Positions 1 through 12,120 of a stretch of 64,000 nt of DNA are shown piece by piece (the stretch's first letter is position 1; each line of letters begins with the position of its first letter). The stretch covers positions 434,001 to 498,000 of the forward strand of contig NC_064449.1 in the NCBI RefSeq assembly GCF_023343835.1. The letters are read 5' to 3'. Both the position numbers and the translations under genes were made by a program. Origin of the DNA: Lagopus muta. Lineage: Eukaryota > Chordata > Aves > Galliformes > Phasianidae. Under the pieces are notes generated by a model. The model ran no database searches. It worked only from the letters and a program-made list of their open reading frames with translations, and was not told the origin of the DNA.

Positions 1-3000
1 TGCAAGGCATCACCTTGTCATTTAAATTCAATAAGTTTGCTTTCCACCGCTCTGCAAGGTTAGAAGTGAGGTCCCTCTTCAAATCAGGGGAGGAAGTTTT
101 GCTGGAGATTTGTCCCATGAGGAAGCCCTGGGAGGTTCAAATGCAAGATAGCACAAGTCCTTGGGGACAAAGTGAGGACGCATTTGCATTGATTCGATTT
201 TTAATCTGGACTGCTACTGCATCAGGAACTCTGATGTAGGGCTGTAACCAACCAACCTACCCTAAAAAGTGAAGTAGCCTTGCAGTAGAATTCCCTGCCC
301 TTGCAGAGAATAGATACAATTCCTGATTTTCAGGGCAAATATTCCTTTCCAGACACATGAGCCCAGCACCCAGCCCTGATGACAGTCATGTCTTAGCCTG
401 GAAGGCCCCAATTTGGAAATGTACCCCATCAGCAAACCACTTCAGCACCTGCTTAACTTTGGGGCTGGATTAAATCGCCTTCCAGAACATGCTTTCAATT
501 TATTAATAGCTTAAAGCAGCAGGAACAGATTGGGGGGTGAGAGGGGCAATTTAAAAGCCATGTTATATCGGGATTTCTATGGAGGAGAAAGAACTAGGAG
601 GAAAAGAAAAAAAAAGAAAAAAGAAAAGAAAAAGAATTATTCAGGTGCAACTTGGGGGAAAAAAAAAAAGAAAAGAAAAGAAAAAAAAAGGATGAAGGTC
701 TCCCTAGATAGATAGATTTTAAAAGAAATGCCTCTGTCCATCCCCTCCCCCTGCTCTGCCAGCATATTTCAAGCACTTTGGATGTTTGTGTCTGTCTTCC
801 TTTCAAGGAACCCTGAGCACATGAATGGGCAGAGCAGCAGAATGAATGGGACACTTCAAAGAAAATGAAAACCATTACTGGGAAATCTGTTTATAGAGAG
901 GATGAATGATTATGAGAGAAGATGCCAAGTGGAGAGAGAACACAAGTGTGCGTGCTCTCTGCACAGTGCACAACAAAATACCTCAGGGGTGTTCAGAGCT
1001 TTCTTTACAGTTCCTTTGTGTAGGTTTGGGGTGAAAGAGCCCCCATCAGCCTCCCCAGCAAACCTGGACCCCCTCTGATGCTATGGGAATGGTAGCATTC
1101 CCCATGACCCCCAAGCACCTGCTCCTGAGCCCCAGTGGGGTGACTCCTCGCTCCCTCCCAGTGTCAAACTGGGATATATAAAAGAAATTATTTCCATCGC
1201 ATGGTGTAGATGAGGAATGGATAAACAGCATGTCACTCGCCTTCCTAGTGGGTAAACTCCATTTAGCCTCAACACCACCACGTAGAGACCCTGCCCTGAG
1301 AACTGCAGGCTTTATCTGAACCTTGCAACATTCTCACAGAGTCCCATCCATCTCCACTATTGCCTCGTGCTCAGAAATTGTGGAGAAATTTCCGCTATGT
1401 GTGCGCTGCCTAGGGATGAGAAAATCGGTGCTGTGTGCTCTAGATGCAGATGTGTTCTATCCCCAATCCATACAAGACAATTTTTGGCTGCCAGATCAGC
1501 AGCCTGGTCTCTGTCTTGTAGGGGAAAGATGGGAAAGTAGGGACGGGGTTCTCTGACAACCGATGCAATCTTCTGCATGGGGATCCTACGTGATTTCCAT
1601 CCCTCTATCCAGCACCTCGGCAGATCTACCAAGACAAAACAAATGGCACCTTGTCACCCCCACTGCCATCAGCCTTGCTCAGCAGAGCATGCGTGCCCAG
1701 ACACCGACAGATGGACAACATTGGTTGCCCAGATCAGCACCATGACTGGTTCTTGCTCTCTAACAGATACAGGAGGGAAATGCAAGTGGCATGGACTGCA
1801 GAAACAGTGTTATAAGGCCCCATTTAGGAATCAGAGTCTTATGGTAGAGCATGGAGGTGGCTGCAGAAAATAGCCCTCAAACACCCTTGTTATTTTTGGC
1901 AAGAAGAGTCAGAAAATACTCGTGCTTTTTCGAATACTGAGAATATTTATATCATGACCAGCATGGTTTTCACAGCACTCTCAGGAGATGTAAGGAGATG
2001 AATGCTGACATCCCTGGGGTTGGGCCAGTGGCATGCAATGCCCTAACACTGCAGTCCTCCAAGAGCCCAGTGCTGATGTAGCATCAATCAGAGTGCCTGC
2101 TGATGGAGCCACCAGTTTTTCCCATGCTGCCGACTTCTTCAGGAGACCTTTCTTAGACATGCCCCAGATAATAGTAGACTGCAAAGAAGTTTGATACTTT
2201 CACACCAGAAGGTCCTTTATCCTCTGGGGTCCTATCAGAAGGCAAGACCACAGGAGGCTGGGACCACAGCATCACCTAGATTATCCCCACAGTCTCAAAA
2301 TAGTATTATGCTCAAAGGAAAAAAGGGGTCACTGACAACTGCAGCTGGGAAACTGCCTTCTAAAGAACCTTCCTCAGAGGCTGTGACTGGGCATTAGCCT
2401 GTTCCCTTCCCCTCCATAGGATCTCAGTGCTGGCCACTTTGGCACTGAGCCACTCGGATCTGCTGCCCACCCAGCTTTCCCAGTGCAGCCCTCCACCGCT
2501 TCCCACGTAGGTGGGCATCATCAGCTCTCTGCCATTCTAATCATCTCCCATTACAACTTGGACTTCAATAATCAAAAGTGAAACATGAAAGTAGGCTGAA
2601 CTCCAGCAGAGCGTGAAGGCAGCAGCCGTGCCAACTAGCTTTCAGTGCTTGTTTCATCCCCTCCTCTCCAGGGAGGGACGGGAAGCACAAGTCGGCGATG
2701 AATCGGCTCAGTGTCAGTGACCCAATGCAGATGCCCACTTTTTCATATCTCTCCCTTAATCCCCTCAGGATCTTGCCACAGTGATTATCTCTGTTGACCA
2801 TGTCTATAAAGAGGTACCCACTTATTCTGACCCACTTAACTCCACATGATTTAAGCTGCCCATCTTATAAGTCCAGCAGATAGCATCCATTCTGTCCAAG
2901 CCCAGCCATGGGTTGGCACAAGGAGCTAGAAAATCCCTGCAGCACCAGGACAAGAGTTTGCCTAGCAGCCTCTTTGGGGTTGGATGCACAGCACTCCGAG

Positions 3001-3644
3001 CAGGCTGCTGCAGCATTTCAATTGCCTACCTCAATTTCCTCCCTAGGAGGCATCTCCAGCTCCTTGCAAAAGGCCTTTGAGATGAACCAACCACTGGTAC
3101 TGCAGTGCTAATGCCATCTTAGAAGTGCTAGCAGAGAAGAGGGAGAAGAAAACGCAACCATTTCCCATCACTTATTTTCAGAGCAGCATCCCACCAGCGT
3201 CTGTCAAGGTGGATGACAGCACAGGGAAGCTGCTGTCCCCCTCTGCGCACCAGCCCAGCAATGCCATGGGGAAGTACTCAAGCTTCACTCCGATGGTTTG
3301 CCACAACATCATCAAGCCCCCTAACAAATTTATCTAATTTATATGACAAATAAATGATTGGAATAAATGATTGGAAACCACAAACTGTAGTTTGTAGTTA
3401 TAAATATGTCCAGAGAGGTGACATCGTAACAAATGAGAGTACATATATCCAGTGACTTACATCATTGCAAACCCTGGATGTATATATATCCTTGGATGTA
3501 ATTCCACATCTATTTTATTGGGGCAATTGTTCATCTTTTTCATTTGAAATAAATGACAAAATTTTTTATCTTCTTCCTCTCCATTGTGCTCGTCTTCCAA
3601 CCTGAGGCCCGGCTCCCCTGCTTACTAAATACTGTCTGTATTTC
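1..3644. other. Intergenic DNA, no gene seen
   Basis: All open frames here are short, overlap on both strands and match no family I recognise. Composition is ordinary for avian intergenic DNA. The only structure I see is an A-rich purine tract near 600-690 and a short direct repeat of about 13 bp near 3350-3375. It lies more than 47 kb beyond the 3' end of TBX3. Confidence 0.7.
596..691. repeat. A-rich purine tract (GAAA-type low complexity)
   Basis: The plus strand is almost entirely A and G over about 95 bases, in blocks of A4-A9 separated by single G's and interrupted by a short mixed stretch. It is simple low-complexity sequence. Short lysine-rich or phenylalanine-rich frames across it are artefacts. 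Confidence 0.85.
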
Positions 3645-3955
3645 AGAGAGAATCGCAGAATGGCCCGGGTTGGAAGGGACCTCAAGGATCACGAATCTCC
3701 AGCCCCCCTGCCACATGCAGGGCCACCAACCTCCACATTCAATACCAGCCCAGGCTGCCCAGGGCCCCATCCAACCTGGCCTTGAACACCTCCAGGGATG
3801 GACGGGGCATCACAGCCTCTCTGGGCAGCTGTTCCAGCACCTCACCACTCTCTCTGTAAAGAACTTCCCCCTGACATTCAACCTCAATCTGCCCTCCCTC
3901 AGCTTCAAACCATTTCCCCTTGTCCAGCTGTTATCTACCCTTTCAAAGAGTTGAA
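3645..3955 (-). mobile_element. CR1 LINE fragment, 3' part, minus orientation
   Basis: Read on the plus strand it begins with the inverted CR1 3' terminus (AGAATCGCAGAATGG followed by GGTTGGAAGGGACC). It continues through the inverted segment that encodes the end of the CR1 ORF2 (clusters such as CTGTTCCAGCACCTCACCAC). It is a typical 5'-truncated avian CR1 copy with no intact frame. Closely similar copies lie at 22.3 and 43.7 kb in the same orientation. Confidence 0.93.
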
Positions 3956-5120
3956 TCTTACACTAATGTAGCCTCTGCTTTCAAGAAACCAGTATCAATG
4001 AAAGCTAGGGTAAGCATAGGCTGACTGAAAACCAGAAAAGGATATGAGGACATGGCAAAGTTATGAGATTGTTCCTATGTGGTTTGAGAATTATTATTTT
4101 TTTTTAGGATGGTGGAAGAGAGCACAGAGAAGGGAAAGAAACATTTTGTTTACTCAGAATTTTATTTTGAACCTGTAGTACTTGGACTTGGAGGGATGCT
4201 GAGCATCTCTGGGTTTCATTAATTTCCTAGACTCTGCAGGGAATTCAGGATTACAGACCACTCTCGAAAAAGCAAAGATTGAAGAAGTTTTGAAAAAGCA
4301 AGTCTATCTCATGCCAAGGCATTGTTGGAGGAAAAAAAATCAGCTAGCAGCTTCCCCCATCATAGTTCTTTCCCGGGGATGCTGGGTGGGTTACGTACTG
4401 ACAGAGTGCAATGGGGGTACGGTGCCCTTGAGCTGGGGCAATTCCTGAACAACAGGCTGCACCATCTGTGCCAAACCTGCAAGGACATTCTTCTCTCTTG
4501 CTCAGCTCTTGGATGGTTTTCCCAGAGGATACCATGCCAGCCTGGTGTGCCAGCTCTGGAGTTTCTTCCCCATGCTTCACACATGTTCTCTGGGCATATC
4601 CAACAGCAGAAGCATCCCCAAGTGGAAACTGAAACTTAATCCCTTTCCCCTTCAAAGCTGTGCAAGAGGCAAGAATTGGCCCACTGGGTAAAGTGAAGGA
4701 TTGAAAGCCTTTGCCCTCAGCTTTCTGCGTCAAAAGAATACAGCTGGGTCTACATTAATGCTGGAAATTGAATTTACTGACAAGAGATTTTTATTTTCTT
4801 CTTTTTGTCTGCAGAGCCAGTTCTGCAAGCCACATGCTGGCCCAGGTCTTGGGAGGCCACATCAGTGTTTCCACCCTCCCCCCAAATAGACTTCCCATGT
4901 GACACGGGCATGTTCTTTAGCACCTCTGTACAGGCAGGGAGCTGTGGCATGGGCTAAACCCTGCGGGGATTAACACAAGCCAGATTTCAGTCCGAGCAGC
5001 CAATGTGCATGAAAGCCTAGAGAGCTGCAGCCCAAGTTCTGCAGAGTAGTCCTATTCCTACGGCTGGACAGCACCAAGCTTCAGCTCAGCCCTTGCCAAG
5101 GAGGATCCCAAACCCCAAAG

Positions 5121-5164
5121 CCGTTGTTGCTTCTGCCCCAAGCCATTGTTACTTCTGCCCCAAG
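5121..5164. repeat. 22-bp tandem duplication, two copies
   Basis: Two adjacent 22-base units (5121-5142 and 5143-5164) share the core TTCTGCCCCAAG and differ at two positions. It is a small local duplication with no coding frame. Confidence 0.8.
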
Positions 5165-5229
5165 CCAAATGTTCAAGCCCTTCCAAACTTCAGTGAAGCT
5201 CTACCCCAAGATGCAAGCTCTAGGGCCTG

Positions 5230-5760
5230 GTTTTTGATGGTGTATTTACTGATGAGGTGAAATATGAATCTGGTTTTGACTTTAAAAAGCCAATTGTATT
5301 TTGGGGGAGGAGGGAGGGGGAAGGGGTGCTCTGACCTGACCTGCTAATCTCTTTTTCTTCCTTTAAAGTTGTCTTCTAAATCTGAACATTAAAGGTGATT
5401 AGATACCTAAGGGACTTCCCATGTCATTAGTTAATACTTTAGAGCTTGTTTTGGTTCCAGCTAGCAGTAATGCAGAGCCCTTTCGATAATACATCACCCT
5501 GCTCAAATATGCCTGCACAGTCTCCAGATGATATACCCCACCAGTGTCTGCCTCTGTACAGCTCGCAGATTGGAAGGGTCGGAGACGAGTTTAATTTAAA
5601 GATGAGCCGCCCTTGGGCTGCCAAAGGAAATGGCGTGTCAGCTATGTCAAAAATAGATACTGTTGTGCAGATATATGGAGGGAGAGATGGACGCTGCCAG
5701 TGCTATCAATTACCTGGATTGCCTTTAAATGTCAAAGCAAATCCTTACCCATTCCTTCTC
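5230..5760. promoter_or_regulatory. Candidate conserved non-coding element
   Basis: This AT-rich block has almost no CpG and no repeat signature. It carries several developmental-factor cores: GGTGATTAGATA near 5395, TGTCA/TGTCAG MEIS-type cores and AAAAATAGATA (MEF2/GATA-like) around 5636-5660, and TTAAATGTCAAAG near 5725. The texture resembles conserved enhancers seen around T-box genes. This is pattern recognition only; no alignment was possible. Confidence 0.3.
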
Positions 5761-8700
5761 TAAAACCTAAATCACTGAGAGAGACAAGGTCAACCCAAGC
5801 AGGCTGGAATGCTGGGAGAGGAAAACACGTACATAACGGTGCGTGTGTGAGGGGGTAATTTGTGCGTACAAGCACTGATTGAGCTTTAAAAGCATATTGA
5901 TTTGGGGATTCACATGCTGAAATGGGGTCGCTGGGTTTTTTGGGCACCATCCAGAACACGAGTCCCCAAAAGAAAGATCCTTTCCAAGACAATAAGTGGC
6001 TTCCTGGACTCGATATATTTTAAATTCTCGTGTCACTCCTATTTTGCAAGGCTGCAGTATTTTCTTCTTCCATGGGAATATAGGTGCCTTTGACAGATTC
6101 AGAAGAAACCACACAAATCTAAACTGCCTCTGGGAAAGACCAGACTGAACTGCATCTCTGTGTATATTTTCTGTCTCGCTGCAGCACAACCAATATCAGC
6201 AAAACATATGTGCACCTATCTATCCGCATCCTTCAAGGCAGACCTCATGGGAAGCAGCCTGAAGTGATCCCTTGGGAAGGGCCCCAGTCCTTTCGGGAAC
6301 AGGATATGGGGAAATTGAGGAGTGGGAAAAAGGGGAAATCATCAAATCCTACAGGTGGGTAAATAAAAGAAGACAAAGTTTATTACAATAGCAAGGCAAA
6401 CATAAGGTTTAAGCTTGGTCTCTTAAGAAATGAGGTTTATGCAACCAGTCTGCACGTGGGATACGTATATAAAATATAAATAAAATAAACATACTCATCT
6501 CCCCTGCCTCTAATAACTTCCAAATTTGCTGGCCAATTCCAACCCAGCTCTGCAGAGGGGAGGGGGCAGAGGTCTTACAGTTCTTATAAGTTTTATGAAA
6601 ATAGGGCCCTCTCCTGTATCTTGAGACCTATTAATGCCCACACTGAAAGAAATTGTTGAGCTCATGTTGCAGCCTATTAGCAATATTATTAGACACTGGA
6701 GAATGCACAGGGGAGAGAGAAATATTAAGAATGCCCCAATGGCAGGAAAAGCTCCAGTTGGAGTCAGCGCCTTCTTGGACACTAGAGGATCCAACCACAA
6801 GACACCAACTGCTTGAAACCCACCATTTTTTTACATCTCCTGCTGATATCCACTTCTACATAAAGATATTTTGTGTATTCTCAGCCTGGCCTCACAGCCA
6901 ATTAAGCTGAGCTGTAATTTACAGCTCCCTGCTTCCTTCTCCTTCTTCCTAGGAGGGATTAGTTAGCGAGGCTGAGACACACAGAAGAAGAATGTAATCA
7001 CAGGGGTACATTTATCACCTGTGTTTGCACTGGGGCACTGAGCTGATTTCTGTTCTCTTCTTCCTTCAACAGGATCGTCTCCTCTAGATAACTGACGGGC
7101 CAACCACCAGGCATACAGTAAGCACTGATCTCAGTCCTGCTGCTTCCCATGCATGGGACGAGGATAAAAATGTAAGGAATTTCAGATAAACGCATTTGGA
7201 AAGCCACTTAGGGCTACTGGACAGACGAAGGCAAAGAAGGCTGGGGAACATTTTTGCAGCGAACAGGCAAAGAGGGTCACTGCTCATCTTGTGAAACATG
7301 TTAGCAAGCTGCTTTTTAGTTCTAGACCCTGAGTTTTGGCTGTCAAGGTAATCTGCAAGCACAGAAGCCTTTAAATAAAGGATCCCTTTAAGAACGGAGG
7401 GGTGCAAGTCACAAAGCTGTTCTGTACTAAGACCATCACTGTTTTAGTTCCATTTATCTTGCCAAAAGAGAGAAAATATTCAACACAAGTGTGTGCACTG
7501 GTGTGCCTTGGTGTTATGCAGATGTTGCCCAGAGGATCAAGCACCATTTGTATTCCCACATACACATGAACAAAGGCAGTCCCCAAGGCAAAGGCAATCC
7601 TCCTGGAAGGTTTCCCTTGGTTTCCAAAGGAAAACCAGGAAAACAGTTGCAGGGCTTTAGATGACAACCATATAACACAAAAGACTACAATTCAGACCTG
7701 CTCCCTGCCCTACAGCACATCGCCAGCATCACTGGGCAGCTGCTTGCAGCACACCAGCCTTGTTGTCCCCTCTGCTCTCTGTTCCTGCAGCTTACCACTC
7801 CTTCCCCTAGCCTTTCGTCCAGGTCCCTCTGCATACAGCAGGATGAATTTTTAGGTGCTTTCTATACAAAAAGAGAATTTTTAAATGTGTGCATGAGCGT
7901 TTGTCCGCAGACAAGCAGCATGAAGCAGAACAAGCATGAAGCAAGAGCTGCCCCATGCTGCTCTCTCACAGAGAACCTCCTCTTCCCACAAGTGGAGGCT
8001 CAAAGGAGCTACAGGAAGGAGAAACTTGTTACTAGACCAAAGCATCAGGCTGGACCATCCCATGGGAGCCAGCAAGCAGTGCCTGTGATTTCAACAGGGC
8101 CGGGATCTGTCCTTCCCTCTTGCCTCGGGTTACTCAGAAGCAACCGCAGCCCTCCAGCTCTGTGCAGCAAGTGCCGTGAACCCACCTGCCCTGAGCACCC
8201 TGGGCTCAGTTCCAGCCTCCAGAAACCAGCTTTGAGGTCAATGGGAAGTTCACCTTGGTCCTCAGGAGAGCAGAATTTGACCATCCAATTAACAGCTAAA
8301 ACACTGCTGCTTCTTATAAAGTGTAAAGTCCCAGCGGCATTGGGGTCTCTATGAGTAATTGATGGCCAGATGGAGCTGTGGTTATCAGTATGACTGCAAT
8401 ACTGTGCTGGGAAGAAACTTCCAGTCCATAAGGAAGAGAAAGTGACTCCTTTCCATGTCGTGCAGCAATGGCAGGACCCACAGTCGTACTTGCTTCTCAT
8501 TCAAGCCTGCTTTCACACATCAGACAGGCCTCCACGATGCTCCACCAGCATTTCACCTGATATGGGCTCAATTCTGCAGTCTCAAAGTTGCAATTTCCCC
8601 AGGAATGCCTGGAATTTCCCCCTTTATGCAACACACGTTTGCAGGTTCCCGCTTTGATGAGTGAATATCTTCATTTACCAGTAGAAATATTCCCACACAC

Positions 8701-10113
8701 ATGCTGTCTCTTTGAACAGCCCAAGCCACCAGCTTAAACCCAAGGCAGATGGATTACCCTTCTCAGGGCCTCTAAAGCCCCTGGGATTTTTATTTTTATT
8801 TTATTTTTGAGGGTGCGTGTTTTGATTTAAACCTCACAGCTCCGAGCTGATTCTGCCTTTCCTTCATTTGCTTGTTTGCCACTTTGCAGAAAGCTCTGGG
8901 TTTTGCCAACTGGGAAAAAAACAAATCATTTAAATACTGAATGATCAAACCTCACCAAGAGAAACCTTTCTCTTGAAGGGGATGCTCCCATTTCTCAGTT
9001 TATTAGTTGACAGAGGAGTTGCTTTTACACTGTACAGTTTGGTAAAAGACTACATCAAAGAGAACTTGCAGGCTGGGAATTGAAGATTCATACTTTGGGA
9101 AGAAAGAAAGAATCTGAAGAGCAGACCTGTCCTCTGTGTTTGTTACAGACTGAGGGGCTTGAAACTTCTCCAGCCCAAGTGTGTTCTTACTGGAATAAAT
9201 TCATTTCATTTATTTGAAGATGAACAGTCAGAGCTGAGAAATGAAGCCATCGGAGATGTCAAGCAATCAGAGATGTTCAGTGCTCACGATGGGTGCAGTC
9301 ATCGGATGTCTTAAACATGTTGCTATGCAGATTACATCCAGTGTTACGCTGAAATAGCACTGTGTCATGCCGGGATTGGTGGGGGCTCTGTTGAAGCCAC
9401 CCATCCTCAGCTGCACGCTTTATGAAGTGCCCTGAACCCAGTTACTCTGTGGCACCCTCCTCTTCCCAAGGCCCATAAGGGAGATGTGAGCATGTACTGC
9501 AGCAATTCCTTCCCTTTAGGCCCTACTACTCTCTGAGCAGGGAGCTCGGTCCGAAGGAGATTGAGCTGATCACAAAGGGAATTCTCTGGACCAGATCCCC
9601 ACCTCATGCCAGCTGCTTCTGCTGTGGAGCCTTCAGAAATTGTATACAAAAAGCGAGAAAAAAACAGCTTGTGGGAACAGAGCCACCAGCGATTCTGTCC
9701 CCCAAAGGCTCCATCTTCCAGTGCACCTCTTGCCTCTCAGCCACAAGCTATGGCTTTAAATACTCATTCAGGCCCTTTTTTCCCCCATTAAAATTCTGTC
9801 CTGGGCCATCTGCTGGGCTGCAGTGGGGTCCATCCCTGAACTGGGCAGGAGGCTGGGAGTCAGAGCACTGCCATCAACAGGGGAAGGGAGAGAACTGCTG
9901 GGACCAAGTGGATGATCCAGATCCGTACAGCGTGGTGCTGGCTTTTGCTTTTTAGCTAGATCTAACTGATGTTTTGCTGGGAGAATTCCCCACCTGAGTG
10001 CAGCTCTCAGTATGCTCACTGCAGAGACCAAAAATATTGCCTCTCCACGCTTGGAAATTCTGGGCAAAATCCCTGAGCCATCCGCAGTTCTTAAGTCCTT
10101 TTTAAAGGGGAAG

Positions 10114-10141
10114 AAAAAAAAAAAAAAAAAAAAAAAAAAAA
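10114..10141. repeat. Poly(A) homopolymer, 28 bases
   Basis: A pure A run on the plus strand. The next CR1 begins about 170 bases to the right in minus orientation, so this is not that element's own tail. Confidence 0.9.
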
Positions 10142-10311
10142 GGTGATGATGGTAACTTTCCTGAGAGTCTTCCCATCCGCAGAACACAGAGTGCTGTTCA
10201 GTGGGACTCAAGCGTGTACCTGGGTGCTTATAGCACCCCGAGCACTGAGAGCCCAGCTGAAGAAAAAGAAGGAGACTGCCTGGGAGTGAGTTCCAGCACA
10301 GCAAAGGCAAA

Positions 10312-10640
10312 ATAGAATCAGAGAATCCTTAGAATTTGAAAGGACATTTAAAGGTCATTTACTCCAGCTCCCTGCAGGGACATGCTCAGCTCCATCAGGT
10401 TGCCCAGGGCCTGATCCAGCCCTGCCTTGAAAGTCTCCAGGGATTGGGCATCAACCACATCACTAGGCAACATGTTCCACCCTCATTATAAAAGATTTTT
10501 TTCTGATATCTAACCTAAATCTCTCCTTTGTGATCTTTAAGCCATTCCCCCTTGCACTATCAGTTTGTTCCCTTCTTTCCTGTAGCTCCCCTCCAGACAC
10601 CGACAGGCCGTTCTCAGGTCACCTCGGAGCTTTCTCCATC
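10312..10640 (-). mobile_element. CR1 LINE fragment, minus orientation, diverged
   Basis: It starts with the inverted CR1 terminus (ATAGAATCAGAGAATCC). It continues with inverted CR1 3' sequence: a TTGCCCAGGGCC block, TTAAGCCATTCCCCCTTG, then TCACCTCGGAGC near 10620. It is more diverged from the consensus than the copies at 3.6, 22.3 and 43.7 kb, so it is probably an older insertion. Confidence 0.9.
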
Positions 10641-10694
10641 ACTCCATCATCCCACTGCAACACACCAGCGAGATCAGAAAGCCAACATAATTGA

Positions 10695-10855
10695 AGCGGA
10701 ACCCCCCCAGCAGCTTCGCCGGGAGCTCCGGGAGCCGCGGGGAGAGATCGCGCCGCGTTGCGCAGCGTTGCGGTGCCTCCCTGTGGCCGCCGCCTCGCAC
10801 TGCAGCCCGACCCCCCGGCCCCGCACACCGCGGATGTGCGGGATGACGTTCCAGG
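10695..10855. promoter_or_regulatory. Small isolated CpG-rich patch
   Basis: About 160 bases are dense in CpG (GCCGCGGGGAGAG, CGCGCCGCGTTGCGC and neighbours) inside otherwise CpG-poor intergenic DNA, directly beside a CR1 fragment. It is too short for a classical island and has no attached exon that I can support. It could be an unmethylated regulatory element or a small orphan promoter. Confidence 0.4.
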
Positions 10856-11858
10856 CAAAGCTGGAAGGATTCGTGTTATTTAGGGGCTCTGTTCAGGCCG
10901 ATGGCATCTCAAGCCTGTTTTTTTGGGTCTTCCCGCAGCAGTGACGTTCCCTGTCTTGTTGAATCTTATTGAATTAAAACGCCTCTTTTCTGCCTGCTTT
11001 CTGCCGCAGCTCAACCTCTTGGCATGAACCCCTTCCTGAATGGCAGGACTTCCACCTAGCACCAGGCACACACCTGCCCTCGAAGCCTTGTACAAACACC
11101 ACCCTGCAGCTGTGTCCTTCCACGCTGTCCACTGGTGACACAGAGCCCACGCCTGGAACAACAGGTCTCCATCAGTGTGCAATGCTGCAGGCTGGGAGCA
11201 CACAGGGTAAAGCAAGAACTCCTGCCTCTTCCCTCTGGTCACAGCACACTGCAGGCATTGGGGGAGGTCAGCAGGTGGGGGCTGCAGGAGAGGTGCTGCA
11301 ACCACACACAGGTGTTGCCTTGGCTGAAAGGAGAGGCTCAGGGAAGGAGCCAGTGGTGAAAGTCTCCCTGAGGACCTGCCAGATCTGATAACCTGGTGAG
11401 AAGCACAGCTCGTACATGCAAGGAGATGAAACAATGTGCAATTAGAAAGAGATGCTTGCCCTAAATGGAAAGACAGCAGTATGGGCCCTGAGAACCTGCT
11501 TCTTTGACCAAGAAACCAAAACATCTTCACTGCTGTCCCACTTTCAAGTGGCAATTTGAGTACAGGCTGCTCAGTCTTAAAAACCTGGGGAGCAGACACC
11601 TAGGCATGACCTCGTCCTTTCCTCAGGGATAACAGCAGCATTCAAAGCTTCATGCTGTGCTTGGTCTTTCCTGCTGTTCTGATCTATTTATGACTTGCTC
11701 TATTTCCACAGTAGCAGGCCTGAAAAGAGGCTTTGCTTTATGAAATTCCATGTAATTCTAACAGCATCAACACTGTGTGGTCCACAGTCAACTCAGAGTG
11801 ATCTCTCTTGTCTGAAGACACTCTTTCCTCCAGATTCATGGCAGATAAACGTGCACGA

Positions 11859-11925
11859 TTGACTCGATGATCCTCATGGGGTCTTTCCATCCCAAGACAT
11901 TCTGTGATTGTGTGATTGTGTGGTT
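11859..11925 (+). mobile_element. CR1 3' tail fragment, plus orientation
   Basis: It carries the CR1 3' end in forward sense: GACTCGATGATCCTCATGGG, then GTCTTTCCATCCCAAG, then repeated TGTGATTG units as the terminal microsatellite-like tail. Only about 65 bases survive. Confidence 0.8.
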
Positions 11926-12041
11926 AGAAACTCCAGACTAAATTGCAGGAGAACTGAAATTAAATCCAAGCTTAATCCCACTCTGGGGGTGCATGACTAT
12001 AGACTTACCTTCAGGAAGATCAGACCCATCCTAGCCCACAG

Positions 12042-12120
12042 TCATAGAATCAGAATCACCGAGGTTGGGAAAGACCTCTAAGATCATCCAGACCAGCTGT
12101 CCACCTATCACCAAGTTAAT
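12042..12120 (-). mobile_element. CR1 3' tail fragment, minus orientation
   Basis: It begins with the inverted terminus TCATAGAATCAGAATCACC, then GAGGTTGGGAAAGACCTC and AAGATCATCCAGACC, the standard inverted CR1 3' end. It stops after about 80 bases. With the plus-strand tail at 11.86-11.93 kb it forms a tail-to-tail pair of CR1 ends about 120 bases apart. Confidence 0.88.

Larger units (their letters stand above)
3956..10113. other. Intergenic DNA, no gene seen
   Basis: I see no plausible coding exon. The overlapping frames at about 7.9-8.5 kb (about 150 codons on each strand) have no recognisable domain. The segment 5230-5760 looks like constrained non-coding DNA and is listed separately. 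A 22-bp unit is duplicated in tandem at 5121-5164. Confidence 0.65.

Noticed and set aside
11255..11280. CAGCAGGTGGGGGC as a CTCF site
   Set aside because: Only about 12 of 14 core positions match, with the critical GGC lost.
10880..11599. 239-codon minus-strand frame, the longest non-repeat frame in the left part
   Set aside because: No domain, no splice or promoter context, and residue composition typical of random translation. The plus strand is also open over parts of it.
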